Source of the DNA: VXLM01 sp034421575 | GTDB taxonomy: Bacteria; Chloroflexota; Dehalococcoidia; Lucifugimonadales; VXLM01 | Assembly: GCA_034421575.1 (NCBI GenBank) | Contig: DAOUKG010000041.1 | Location: forward strand, 1-14,796 | Reading direction: 5' to 3' | DNA length: 14,796 bases | In this document: positions 1-7,740 of the stretch, piece after piece | Layout of the letters: each line of letters starts with the position of its first letter | Position numbering within the stretch: position 1 is the stretch's first letter | Translations under genes and position numbers: made by a program | Notes under the pieces: generated by a model | Seen by the model: only the letters and a program-made list of their open reading frames with translations | Told to the model about the DNA's origin: nothing | Database searches by the model: none

Positions 1-266
1 GGAGACCTTTGCATAACCACCGTCATTCCCGCGAAAGCGGGAATCTAATCCCCTCTCCCGTTCGCGGGAGAGGGCTAGAGCCTGCCCCGTTGCAGAACGG
101 GGGTGAGGGTATAGAGACCACTTCCGCAAGGATCCTCACTTCAGGCACTTGCCCGATTGACGCGTTACGCAAAGACCTCCTTTTGCGGGAATGACGACTC
201 GGTCGCGGATAACAGGGAGAAATTCAAGAATGTCAACACAGCCTAAGTGAGCCAATTGGGCCGAAC
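1..266. repeat. Intergenic repeat mosaic downstream of ileS
   Basis: No gene is seen here. The stretch holds an ATTCCCGC/GCGGGAAT hairpin with a GAAA loop (25-44). It is followed by a 62-nt composite (48-109) with a CTCTCCCG/CGGGAGAG stem and a CCCCGTT/AACGGGG stem. Near 173-196 there is another repeat fragment ending in GCGGGAATGACG. The first 12 bases (GGAGACCTTTGC) and bases 168-179 (GCAAAGACCTCC) are imperfect inverted copies, 10 of 12 matching, so the whole stretch may be one nested element. The short open frame over it is only translated repeat. Confidence 0.75.
48..109 (-). repeat. 62-bp composite repeat, exact inverted copy of 12335-12396
   Basis: Read on the minus strand it runs CCCTCACC, then a CCCCGTT/AACGGGG hairpin (4-nt loop, plus-strand positions 85-102), then CAGGCTCTAG, then a CTCTCCCG/CGGGAGAG hairpin. 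By eye it matches 12335-12396 base for base in inverted orientation. This marks it as a mobile or recently homogenised family member. Confidence 0.85.
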
Positions 267-3200
267 TCAATTGAGAGCGACCACTCCCAGGGCCGCCTCC
301 AGCCCGTTTATTCGATGGGACGTGGCATGGGCCTCATCAGGTGGGGTGCCGTTCACCAGGTCGTCGGAAAGGGTCTCCTGGCGGATATAGTCGCCGTGAG
401 CCGCGATGACCTGATCGAGACCGGGATCGCCCGAATAGTACGTCGCTATCCGGTCCGCTATGTCGAAGCCCGCGTCACGGCGCATATTCTGGACCTGGTG
501 AACAAGCTCGCGCGCCCGTCCTTCCAGTTCAAGCTCCGGAGTGATCTCGGTCGTGACGGCGGCGGAGTAGCCCTGCTCGGCTATGACCGAGTACCCCTCC
601 TTGTCGGTGGCGCTCACGACGATCTCGTCCGGCTCCAGCGTGTACTCCCCAAGGGTGACCTGCTGGTTTGCCGACACTTTGCGAAATACGTCTGACGGCT
701 CGGCCTTCGAGATCGCCCCGGCGACCCGGCCAACGTCTCGTTCGTACTTCGGCCCAAGCAGCTGGAAGTTCGGCTTGATCTCAAGATTGGCGACCGTCGA
801 TACGTCGTCGAGTACGCTGATCTCCTTGGCGTTCAACTCGTCGCGGACCTGCGGCGAGACCTGTTCCAGGAGCTCTCTCTCGGCGTCCGTCCTCAGCTTG
901 AACGCTACGCTTGCCACCGGCTGACGCACCTTGATGCCGGCCTTGCTGCGAGCCGCTCTCCCCAAGCTGGAAAGCCGCATGGCAAGCCGGGTCGCGTCGT
1001 CGAGCCGCGTGTCGATAAGCGACTCGTCCGCGACAGGCCAGTCCTCCAGGTGGACGCTCTCCCGCTCGCCGTTCCGCCCGATGTTCTGGTAGATCTCCTC
1101 CGTCACGAACGGAACGAACGGCGCCATGAGCTTGATCAGGGTGGTGAGGCACTCGTGAAGCGTTGCGAATGCGGCCACCTTGTCGGTGTCCACTTCGGAC
1201 TTCCAGAAGCGCCGCCTGCTTCGCCTGACGTACCAGTTGGACAGCCTCTCGACGAACTCGTCCGTCTCTCGAACGGCCGTCTGAGGGTCGTACCGGTCGA
1301 GCGCGGCGGTCGTCGACCGTATGAGCTCGTTGAGTTCCGAGATGATCCACCGGTCGAGTTCCGCGCGCTCCCCCACCGGAGGCGCGGGTGTGTCGGGGGT
1401 GTACCCGTCTATGTTGGCATAGGTCGTGAAGAAGGAGTAGACGTTCCACAGGGGGATGAGCGTCCTCCTGCGGGTCTCGTCCGCCCGTCCAAACCCGAAC
1501 AGCAGGTTGGAAGCCGGGTTGGTGCCGCTGTACATCCAGCGCATGGCGTCGACGCCCATCTGGTCAGCGCCCTCCTCGAACTCGATGGCGTTGCCCTTGC
1601 TCTTGTGCATCTCCTCGCCCTGTTCGTCCATGAGCGTGGCGTAGGTGAAGTTGGCAAGGAACGGCTCGGTGTTCTCAAGCGCGGTGCTCATGGTCAGGAG
1701 CGAGTAGAACCAGTTGCGGAACTGGCCCGGGAAGCTCTCCGAGATGAGGTCTGCCGGGAACCACTTCTTCCAGTAGTCCTTGTCATGTCGATAGCCCAGC
1801 GTGGAGAAGGTGACGATTCCTGCATCGAGCCAGGGATTGCCCACGTCCTTGATTCGCGAGACCTCGGTCGGGCATTCGGCGCAGGATATCTTCACCTCGT
1901 CGATCCACGGGCGATGCGGCGAGTGGCCCTCGAACCGGTCCCAGCCCTCGACGGCGCGCTCCTTCAGCTCGACCTCGCTGCCGATGACCTCGAAGTGTCC
2001 GCAGTCCTCGCACTTATATATAGGCAGGGCGAGGCCATAGTAGCGCTTCTTGGATATCATCCAATCGTCCATGTTCCTCAGCCAGTCGAGCTCGCGGCCC
2101 ATGCCGAATTCGGGTATCCACGTGATCTTCTTCGTCACCTCGGCGATATCGTGCCGCAGCTCGTCCATCGAGATGAACCACTCGTCGACCAGCCGGAACA
2201 CCAGCTCCGTGTCGCAGCGCCAGCAGACGGGATACCGGTGAGTGATCTGGTCGAGCCGGTAGAGCGTCCCCTTCTCCCGGAGACTGCGGTAGATCGGCTT
2301 GGCCACCTCGAACACGCTCAGCCCGCTCAACTCGCCAAAACCCTCGACGAACTGGCCGAACTCGTCCAGCGGCGCGATGGCAGGAAGGTCATACTCTTTG
2401 CTGAGCGCGTAGTCCTCCTCGCCCGCTCCGGGCGCGGAGTGAACAAGGCCCGTACCGTCGCTCTCGCTCACCTCGTCCCACAGGATCACCCGGTGCTCGA
2501 CGCCCTCCTGGGCCGGAAGCTCGTCGAACGGCCCGTGATACTTGAGACCCTCCAACGCGTTGCCCTTGAACTCCCCGATGACCTCGTATTCGGCCTTCAG
2601 CACCTCGAGACGGCTCTTGACCATGTAGAGCGTCTCATCTGCCCCGTCCGGTCCTGTGCCTTTTGCCTTGACCTTCACATAGTCCAGGTCAGGATGGGCC
2701 GCCACAGCCACATTCGAGGTGAGCGTCCACGGCGTCGTCGTCCATATAAGGAGCGACTCGCCCTGCCGGTCGATAAGCGGGAAGCGCACATAGAGGCTTG
2801 GGTGCGTGATGTCCTTGTAGCCCTCGGTGACGATCTCGTGGTGGGAGATGCCGGTGCCGCACCGGGGACACCAGGGCATCACGTCGCGTCCCTCGTAGAT
2901 GTATCCCTTCTCGTGGCAGACCTTGAGGAAATGCCAGATGGTGTAGTTGTTCTCGTCCGACATCGTGTGGTACGAGTTATCCCAGTCCATCCAGTAGCCG
3001 AGCCGTATCGACTGTTGCGTCTGGACGTCCGCGAATCGCCGGACGCGCTCCTTGCACAGGTCGACGAACTTATCGACGCCGAATTCCTCGATGTCGGTCT
3101 TGGAGGTCATGCCGAGGTCTTTCTCGACGTTGACCTCGATCCACAAGCCCTGGCCGTCGAAGCCGTTCTGGTACCGCTGCTCGAAGCCCTGCATGGTCTT

Positions 3201-3416
3201 GTAGCGCTGGAACAGGTCCTTGTACGTCCTTCCCCAGGCGTGGTGAACGCCCATGGGGTTGTTTGCCGTAATCGGCCCGTCCACGAAGGAGAATCGCTTG
3301 CCGGAGTCGTCGTTGCGAATGAGGTACTTCTCGACGATTCCGCACTCGTCCCACCACGCCAGCAAGTCCTTTTCCATTTGGACGAAATCGACCTTAGACG
3401 GCACCGGCTTGAACAC
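267..3416 (-). CDS. ileS: Isoleucyl-tRNA synthetase
   Basis: Class I aminoacyl-tRNA synthetase that charges tRNA-Ile in the cytoplasm; 1049 aa, within the normal range for the long IleRS form. The HIGH signature is present in the degenerate form MGVHH (55-59). The CP1 editing domain carries TTTPWTL (226-232) and HSAPGAGEED (326-335). The KMSKS loop reads EMHKSKGN (602-609). Cys pairs at 183/186, 398/401, 469/472 and 512/515 suggest bound zinc. An anticodon-binding helical domain follows from about 690. The GTG start is supported by AGGAGG at 3425-3430 with an 8-nt spacer. The residues after HIGH read GFDGQGLW where most IleRS have GWDTHGLP, so this is a divergent clade. No T-box motif is seen upstream. 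The gene follows the COG4091-type gene on the same strand after a 234-bp gap, so co-transcription is possible but unproven. Confidence 0.95.
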   Translation of the reverse strand: MFKPVPSKVDFVQMEKDLLAWWDECGIVEKYLIRNDDSGKRFSFVDGPITANNPMGVHHAWGRTYKDLFQRYKTMQGFEQRYQNGFDGQGLWIEVNVEKDLGMTSKTDIEEFGVDKFVDLCKERVRRFADVQTQQSIRLGYWMDWDNSYHTMSDENNYTIWHFLKVCHEKGYIYEGRDVMPWCPRCGTGISHHEIVTEGYKDITHPSLYVRFPLIDRQGESLLIWTTTPWTLTSNVAVAAHPDLDYVKVKAKGTGPDGADETLYMVKSRLEVLKAEYEVIGEFKGNALEGLKYHGPFDELPAQEGVEHRVILWDEVSESDGTGLVHSAPGAGEEDYALSKEYDLPAIAPLDEFGQFVEGFGELSGLSVFEVAKPIYRSLREKGTLYRLDQITHRYPVCWRCDTELVFRLVDEWFISMDELRHDIAEVTKKITWIPEFGMGRELDWLRNMDDWMISKKRYYGLALPIYKCEDCGHFEVIGSEVELKERAVEGWDRFEGHSPHRPWIDEVKISCAECPTEVSRIKDVGNPWLDAGIVTFSTLGYRHDKDYWKKWFPADLISESFPGQFRNWFYSLLTMSTALENTEPFLANFTYATLMDEQGEEMHKSKGNAIEFEEGADQMGVDAMRWMYSGTNPASNLLFGFGRADETRRRTLIPLWNVYSFFTTYANIDGYTPDTPAPPVGERAELDRWIISELNELIRSTTAALDRYDPQTAVRETDEFVERLSNWYVRRSRRRFWKSEVDTDKVAAFATLHECLTTLIKLMAPFVPFVTEEIYQNIGRNGERESVHLEDWPVADESLIDTRLDDATRLAMRLSSLGRAARSKAGIKVRQPVASVAFKLRTDAERELLEQVSPQVRDELNAKEISVLDDVSTVANLEIKPNFQLLGPKYERDVGRVAGAISKAEPSDVFRKVSANQQVTLGEYTLEPDEIVVSATDKEGYSVIAEQGYSAAVTTEITPELELEGRARELVHQVQNMRRDAGFDIADRIATYYSGDPGLDQVIAAHGDYIRQETLSDDLVNGTPPDEAHATSHRINGLEAALGVVALN

Positions 3417-3650
3417 TTCGAGGTCCTCCTAATTTATGCCAATTGTGGACTGGTATGCCGTAATCCCACTTGCCAGTCTCAATGGATTCCCGCTTTCGCG
3501 GGAATGACGGGTTTATGGCGTATGACAAGCATACGTGCGCTTTGTGAGCGCGCTCGACCCGTTATAGTCTATCAATTCTCGGTCGGAGTACGGGCGGAAA
3601 TCTACCATTACGGGGGTGACGATGTCCGCATTGAGTGTAGGGAAGTCGCC
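3417..3650. other. Intergenic region between oxidoreductase and ileS
   Basis: A 234-bp gap with no gene. It holds an ATTCCCGC/GCGGGAAT repeat hairpin at 3486-3505, the inverted form of the one at 25-44. It also holds a small CGTATG-ACAAG-CATACG hairpin at 3519-3535 and a GCGC/GCGC stem at 3537-3551. On the minus strand TATAAC at 3561-3566 resembles a -10 box, but I see no convincing -35. The ileS Shine-Dalgarno AGGAGG lies at 3425-3430. Confidence 0.6.
3486..3505. repeat. ATTCCCGC/GCGGGAAT interspersed hairpin
   Basis: An 8-bp-arm palindromic hairpin followed by GACGG, the same family as 25-44, 11316-11335, 12254-12273 and 12631-12650. It sits alone in the gap before ileS. Confidence 0.85.
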
Positions 3651-4985
3651 TCAGACGGCGTTTTGAACGGCACGCAGGTGAGCGGCAAAGCCGCCGTCGG
3701 GGAGTTGTACGTCGGCGGACGTGAGCATCCGGCCTTTGGCTACCGGTCGCACGACTTTGGCCCCGTGACACAGGCCGATTGGCGTCAGTCCTTCCGTGTC
3801 GGCTTGCTGAGCTTCCACTATGGAGCCGTGGACGGTGTAGCCTCCCTCGCCGTCGAGGACTTCACCGGCGGCGAGGTCTCTCTTCGCTGTGGCGACGACC
3901 TCGCAGACTCTTCCCTTGGGCGCTCCTGTGGCCTCCCCATACAGGGCGGCCTTCGCTATCGAGACGGGCGTCTCCATGCCAATGAGGTGGTATGGTCGAT
4001 ACATGACGGCGTAGCGCCCGCTGGGGTCCATGGCCATGCCGTAGTCCTTCATGCAGCCGCGCAGGTACTCGCTCCGGCTGGTGATGACGACGAATACGCC
4101 CCAACGAAGGTGGCCCGGTATCTCGTTGCCGTCGGAGTCGAGGCAGCTCACAATCTCCACGACACCCTGCCGGTTCAGGATGCCGCCGTCCTCCGAGGGA
4201 ATGAGCAGTCGCGGGATGTCCTCGACACTCGCGGAGGGGAAGTGCATCCCCGGCACGTCGGGGACGAGGCCGGTCATGTTCGCCACGGCACACATCTCGA
4301 TGGAGGACTTCGTGGTGTCGAGGAAGGAGTTGTACATGCGGGGATTGAGGTTGCTGCGCTCAATCTGCTCCGGTGTGAGTCCGTATTCCAGTAGAGCCTG
4401 GTCGGGTGTGAGGGACCGGAAGTCATCCCTATGCTTGGTGCCCTTGCCCGCAGCAACGACGTCGAACCCCATGCTGACAGCCCAGTCGACCAGTTCCTCT
4501 ATGATGGCGGGCTGGTCGCCGTAAGCCGCCGTATACACGACGCCTGCGCGGTCGGCCAGAGTCTTGAGAATGGGGCCCACGAGCACGTCGGCCTCGACCG
4601 ACACCATGACGATGTGCTTGCCAGCCATGATGGCTTCGTAGGCGTGCTTGGCCGCGATGTCCGGGTTGCCCGTGGCATCCACCACAACATCGACCTCAGC
4701 CTGAATCGCGACGCTCGAATCATCGGTCGCTACGGGCGTACCCTTGTTGAGGGCGTCGTTGGCCCTGCCCACGTCGCTCGCCCTGACGGGCCTGATACGC
4801 GGCCTGCGCTCGCGCGCAAGCGCATCGGACGCGCGCCGGACATCGAGGTCGCAGACTATGGAGGCCTCCATGCCCGGAGCCTGGGCAAGCTGAGATATCA
4901 CCATCGACCCGAAGCGCCCGCACCCGATGACGGATACGCGAATCGGCGTTCCCTCTTCCTCCAGGGCCATCAATTGGTCTCGCAT
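3651..4985 (-). CDS. SAF-domain homoserine-dehydrogenase-like NAD(P) oxidoreductase (COG4091 type)
   Basis: Predicted cytoplasmic oxidoreductase. From the chosen start it is 444 aa. It has a Rossmann glycine motif VIGCGRFGSM (19-28), VVVDATGNPD in the nucleotide-binding fold, and a middle region (GKGTKHRDDF, YNSFLDTTKS, GGILNRQGVVEIV) characteristic of the predicted homoserine dehydrogenases with a C-terminal SAF domain. The SAF-like part occupies roughly the last 95 residues (CEVVATAKRDLAAGEVLDGEGGY onward in shorter pieces). The frame opens at a GTG at 5021, but the internal ATG at 4985 is preferred: GGGAGG lies 12 nt upstream, and the N-terminus then matches family length. The substrate is unknown. 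Relatives act near sugar-acid or polyol metabolism, and true homoserine dehydrogenase activity should not be assumed. It is divergent from asd-dapA, so a link to the aspartate pathway is possible. Confidence 0.8.
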   Translation of the reverse strand: MRDQLMALEEEGTPIRVSVIGCGRFGSMVISQLAQAPGMEASIVCDLDVRRASDALARERRPRIRPVRASDVGRANDALNKGTPVATDDSSVAIQAEVDVVVDATGNPDIAAKHAYEAIMAGKHIVMVSVEADVLVGPILKTLADRAGVVYTAAYGDQPAIIEELVDWAVSMGFDVVAAGKGTKHRDDFRSLTPDQALLEYGLTPEQIERSNLNPRMYNSFLDTTKSSIEMCAVANMTGLVPDVPGMHFPSASVEDIPRLLIPSEDGGILNRQGVVEIVSCLDSDGNEIPGHLRWGVFVVITSRSEYLRGCMKDYGMAMDPSGRYAVMYRPYHLIGMETPVSIAKAALYGEATGAPKGRVCEVVATAKRDLAAGEVLDGEGGYTVHGSIVEAQQADTEGLTPIGLCHGAKVVRPVAKGRMLTSADVQLPDGGFAAHLRAVQNAV

Positions 4986-5287
4986 CGTTCTCGCAGACCT
5001 CCCTTCAGTGGGGTCATTCACAGCTACGCCACAATAGGGTATTTCAGCACGTTTGGCAGGTCACCGCAAGCGCGGTCCGTAAGAGGACAGGAATAGCTGC
5101 AAGTACGGCTTCCAGTCCCTTTAGAAACTACCTATACAGGCGTGGAACTGCCCTTCGACAGGCTCAGGGCGAACGTGTTTTCCCTGATGTAGAACTCGTT
5201 GCAGAGTATTTTGAGATAGTCTCGTAATGCTGGAATCGGCAAGGTGTAGACGATATTATTTCGGTGTTGCGTTGGACGGGAGGAGCA
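4986..5287. promoter_or_regulatory. Divergent intergenic region (oxidoreductase / asd)
   Basis: About 300 bp without a gene that must hold promoters in both directions. A lone CCTTCGACAGGCTCAGGG repeat lies at 5151-5175. On the plus strand TTGCAG (5199-5204), 18 nt, CGTAAT (5223-5228) is a weak sigma70-like candidate for asd. It overlaps a small dyad GAGA-TAG-TCTC (5213-5223) that could be an operator. On the minus strand TTGCGG, 17 nt, TGAAAT is a weak candidate for the oxidoreductase. No lysine riboswitch or T-box is recognisable. Confidence 0.4.
5151..5175 (+). repeat. CCTTCGACAGGCTCAGGG interspersed repeat
   Basis: A single copy of the CTTCGAC module that elsewhere closes each composite cassette (near 11440-11466, 12167-12195, 12405-12430, 12790-12816). 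Here it stands alone in the divergent promoter region. Confidence 0.8.
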
Positions 5288-6322
5288 ATGGACGGCTGTC
5301 GAATTGCGGTGATCGGGGCGACCGGGGCTGTGGGTTCGGTCTTTCTCTCCATACTTGAAGAGCGGAGCTTCCCCGCGACGGAGGTGCGCCTTTGCGCGTC
5401 CGAGCGTTCTTGGGGCAGGAAGCTGACGGTGCTGGGCGAGGAGCGGACGGTCGAGGAGGCCACGCCTGAGCTTCTCGGCAAAGTTGATCTTGTCTTCGTG
5501 TGCGCGGGCAGCGGCATCAGCCGGGATATAGGGCCGCTTGCCGTTGAGAACGGCGCGGCGGTCGTGGACAAGAGCTCGGCCTTCCGCATGGATCCCAGCG
5601 TTCCCCTCGTGATACCTGAGATTAACGGGGACGATTTAGAGTCGCACCAGGGCATCGTGTCGGTGCCGAACTGCTCGACCGCGCCGCTTGCCATGACCCT
5701 GAAGCCGCTGATGGGCGTCAACGCCATCGAGCGGGTGGTCGTGAGCACCTACCAGTCGGTCTCCGGCACGGGCGCGGCGGCAGTGGAAGAGCTGCGAGGT
5801 CAGTCGGCTTCCGTACTCGAAAATGGCCCGGTCACGCCGAAGGAGTATCCGCACCAGATCGCGTTCAACGTGCTCCCTCACGTCGAGACGTTCGAGGACA
5901 ACGGGTACACGACAGAAGAGATGAAGATGGTCCACGAGACCCGGAAGATACTCCACGAGCCCGACCTTCGGATATCGGCCACGTGCGTGCGGGTGCCCGT
6001 GATGGTCGGCCACAGCGAGGCGGTACACATCGACTTCGAGGAGCCGATAGGCCCCGGCGAGGTCCGGGAAGCGCTGTCCGACGTGCCCGGCCTGACGGTG
6101 GTGGACGACCCCGCCATGAACCGTTACCCTATGCCCGTCGACGCGGAGGGAGAGGACGACGTGTTCGTGGGGAGGATCCGGCAGGACGTGTCGAACCCTC
6201 GCGGCGTCGCCATGTGGCTCGTTACGGACAACCTACGCAAGGGCGCTGCGCTGAACGGGATTCAGATCGCAGAGGAAATGATGAGTCGGGGCCTCGTGAA
6301 TACCCCGGCAAGGAGGGGCTAA
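5288..6322 (+). CDS. asd: Aspartate-semialdehyde dehydrogenase
   Basis: Catalyses NADPH-dependent reduction of L-aspartyl-4-phosphate to L-aspartate-4-semialdehyde, the branch point to lysine/diaminopimelate and threonine/methionine. The 344-aa length is normal. It has an N-terminal Rossmann motif GATGAVG (10-16), SSAFRMD (97-103), the catalytic Cys in SVPNCSTAPL (Cys129), QSVSGTG (156-162), CVRVPVMVGHSE (233-244) with the active-site Arg and His, and a C-terminal dimerisation helix. The frame opens at a GTG at 5264, but the ATG at 5288 is preferred because GGGAGGAG (5278-5285) sits just before it and the protein then begins directly at the beta strand of the Rossmann fold. The stop is 1 nt before dapA, so the two genes form an operon. 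Confidence 0.96.
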   Translation: MDGCRIAVIGATGAVGSVFLSILEERSFPATEVRLCASERSWGRKLTVLGEERTVEEATPELLGKVDLVFVCAGSGISRDIGPLAVENGAAVVDKSSAFRMDPSVPLVIPEINGDDLESHQGIVSVPNCSTAPLAMTLKPLMGVNAIERVVVSTYQSVSGTGAAAVEELRGQSASVLENGPVTPKEYPHQIAFNVLPHVETFEDNGYTTEEMKMVHETRKILHEPDLRISATCVRVPVMVGHSEAVHIDFEEPIGPGEVREALSDVPGLTVVDDPAMNRYPMPVDAEGEDDVFVGRIRQDVSNPRGVAMWLVTDNLRKGAALNGIQIAEEMMSRGLVNTPARRG

Positions 6323-6323
6323 G

Positions 6324-7220
6324 ATGCCGGCAGAAATCGGACGACTGCTCACCGCTATGATCACGCCGATGACGGAAGACGGCGAGATCAACTACAGCCA
6401 GGCGCGAAAGCTGGCCCAGGGCCTCATCGCGTCGGGCAATGATGGACTGGTTATCGGCGGCACGACGGGGGAGTCGCCGTCGATGTCCGACGAAGAGAAG
6501 CTGCGGTTGTTCGCCGAGGTCAAGGAGGCCGTCGGCCCCGACGTGGCGATCATCGCCGGGACGACGGACAACAATCACCGCAAGTCGGTGGAACTGACTC
6601 AGGAGGCGGAGAAGCTGGGAGTCGATGGATTCCTGCTGACCGTGCCCGCATATAACAAGCCCCAGCAGGAGGGGCTGTACCTGCATTTCAAGGCGATTGC
6701 CGAGGCGACCTCGCTTCCGTGCATGCTGTACAACGTCCCGTCCCGGACATCGCTGAACATGGAAGACTCGACGACGCTGCGCTTGGCGGAGATCGACAAC
6801 ATCGTCGGCGTCAAGGAGGCGTCAAGCGATCCGGTGCAGATAGCCAAGATCGTCGACGGCGCGCCGGACGGGTTCCTGGTGTGGTCGGGCAACGACGACG
6901 AGACGTTCTCCATTATGTGCGTGGGGGGCTATGGAATCGTCAGCGTGGCCGGGAACATCATGGGCGACCAGATCAAGACGATGATGGGGCTGATCCTCGA
7001 AGGGGAGCTCGAAAGCGCCGCCGAGGAACACCTGCGAATGCTGCCGATCTTCAAGGCGCTCTTCTGGGTGACGAACCCGGTGCCGATCAAGTACGCCGTC
7101 AATCGCGCGGGCTTTGACGCGGGGCCGACCCGCCTGCCGATGGCTCCGGCGGACGACGACTTCAGGGCCAAGTTCGACCCGGTCATGGATATGTACGGAG
7201 TCGATCTGCCGGTCGAGTAG
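6324..7220 (+). CDS. dapA: 4-hydroxy-tetrahydrodipicolinate synthase
   Basis: Condenses pyruvate with aspartate semialdehyde, the product of the preceding gene, to 4-hydroxy-tetrahydrodipicolinate, committing flux to lysine/diaminopimelate. It is a 298-aa (beta/alpha)8 aldolase. The pyruvate-binding GGTTGES is at 45-51 with Thr47-Thr48, Tyr110 is in VPAYNKP, the catalytic Tyr136 is in YNVPSRT with Arg141, and the Schiff-base Lys164 is in VGVKEASSD. The ATG start follows the asd stop by 1 nt. Its Shine-Dalgarno AGGAGGGG (6311-6318) lies inside the last codons of asd, which points to translational coupling. The full catalytic set makes DapA more likely than another member of the N-acetylneuraminate lyase superfamily. 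Confidence 0.94.
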   Translation: MPAEIGRLLTAMITPMTEDGEINYSQARKLAQGLIASGNDGLVIGGTTGESPSMSDEEKLRLFAEVKEAVGPDVAIIAGTTDNNHRKSVELTQEAEKLGVDGFLLTVPAYNKPQQEGLYLHFKAIAEATSLPCMLYNVPSRTSLNMEDSTTLRLAEIDNIVGVKEASSDPVQIAKIVDGAPDGFLVWSGNDDETFSIMCVGGYGIVSVAGNIMGDQIKTMMGLILEGELESAAEEHLRMLPIFKALFWVTNPVPIKYAVNRAGFDAGPTRLPMAPADDDFRAKFDPVMDMYGVDLPVE

Positions 7221-7260
7221 CGCTGAGGGCCGCAGTCTCAATCTCTAGCTGCACAGGCCG

Positions 7261-7300
7261 CGGGTCGCAGCCTTGGCTCGATATTTCCAACTGCGACCCG
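7261..7300. terminator. Inverted repeat between convergent genes, possible bidirectional terminator
   Basis: A perfect 10-bp inverted repeat, CGGGTCGCAG (7261-7270) and CTGCGACCCG (7291-7300). An inner TTGG/CCAA stem (7273-7276 with 7287-7290) is offset by a 2-nt bulge. It lies between the dapA stop and the stop of the convergent small secreted gene, where a shared terminator is expected. No T tract follows on either strand, so a classical intrinsic terminator is not proven. Confidence 0.5.
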
Positions 7301-7326
7301 ACTTGCGTTGGCTGCCGGTCAATGAC

Positions 7327-7740
7327 CTACTGGTCGTAGCACCACAACACCGTTTCCTCATCGTTCCAGAAGCAGAAGGGATTGCTCGGCTCTCTATATA
7401 CCGGAGTGGGCACCGGCGTAGGTGTTGGAGTGGGTGTTGGCGTTGCAGTGGGCAGGGGCGTTGGCGTGACCGCGTTGCGCTCAGGACTCCAGATGCGCTT
7501 GCCCACATAGTCGGCGCGGGACGGGTATTCGTCGCACTCGGTTCCGAGTTTGGCTACCAGGGCGGCGGGGCCTCCGAATCCCTCGAAGGCAGCCGGATGT
7601 CCGTAGCCATCCCAGAAGACCTCATTGTCGGAGAGGAAACAGCCATATACGAGGTGGTTATCGGCTGATGTTACCGACGACGTGACTGCTGCTGCCAAGA
7701 CCACTGAGGTAAACAACAAGATTAGGGCTCCGACACGCAT
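7327..7740 (-). CDS. Small secreted Cys-containing protein with Thr-Pro linker
   Basis: Unrecognised family; no function is assigned. From the preferred start the protein is 137 aa. It has an N-terminal signal peptide (MRVGALILLF onward, likely cleaved near SVTSA/DN at 26-27), an approx. 65-residue globular segment with Cys34 and Cys69 and many aromatics, a Thr-Pro-rich linker (about 92-114), and a short C-terminal segment with Cys123 and Cys134 framed by FCFW and LWCYDQ. Four cysteines in an exported protein suggest two disulfides. The frame opens 21 nt earlier, but the ATG at 7740 has AGGAGG (7747-7752) with a 6-nt spacer, and the signal peptide then starts correctly. It is convergent with dapA and has no operon partner. 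Thr-Pro linkers usually separate domains or span the cell wall or surface. Confidence 0.7.
   Translation of the reverse strand: MRVGALILLFTSVVLAAAVTSSVTSADNHLVYGCFLSDNEVFWDGYGHPAAFEGFGGPAALVAKLGTECDEYPSRADYVGKRIWSPERNAVTPTPLPTATPTPTPTPTPVPTPVYREPSNPFCFWNDEETVLWCYDQ

Noticed and set aside
9..194. Small plus-strand ORF in the first 200 bases
   Set aside because: The translation (HSRESGN, PSPVRGRG) is the usual product of ATTCCCG and CTCTCCCG repeats. It has no Shine-Dalgarno.
3417..3650. T-box leader for ileS
   Set aside because: No T-box AGGGUGG-type motif or long leader stem is visible. The gap is taken up by an interspersed hairpin and short stems.
1050..4394. Very long plus-strand open frame (1114 codons) antisense to ileS and the oxidoreductase
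   Set aside because: It spans two well-supported minus-strand genes and a repeat-containing gap. Its translation has no recognisable domain and arises from GC-rich codon bias on the opposite strand.
5022..5287. Lysine riboswitch upstream of asd
   Set aside because: No conserved lysine-riboswitch core is recognisable, and the probable leader is short.
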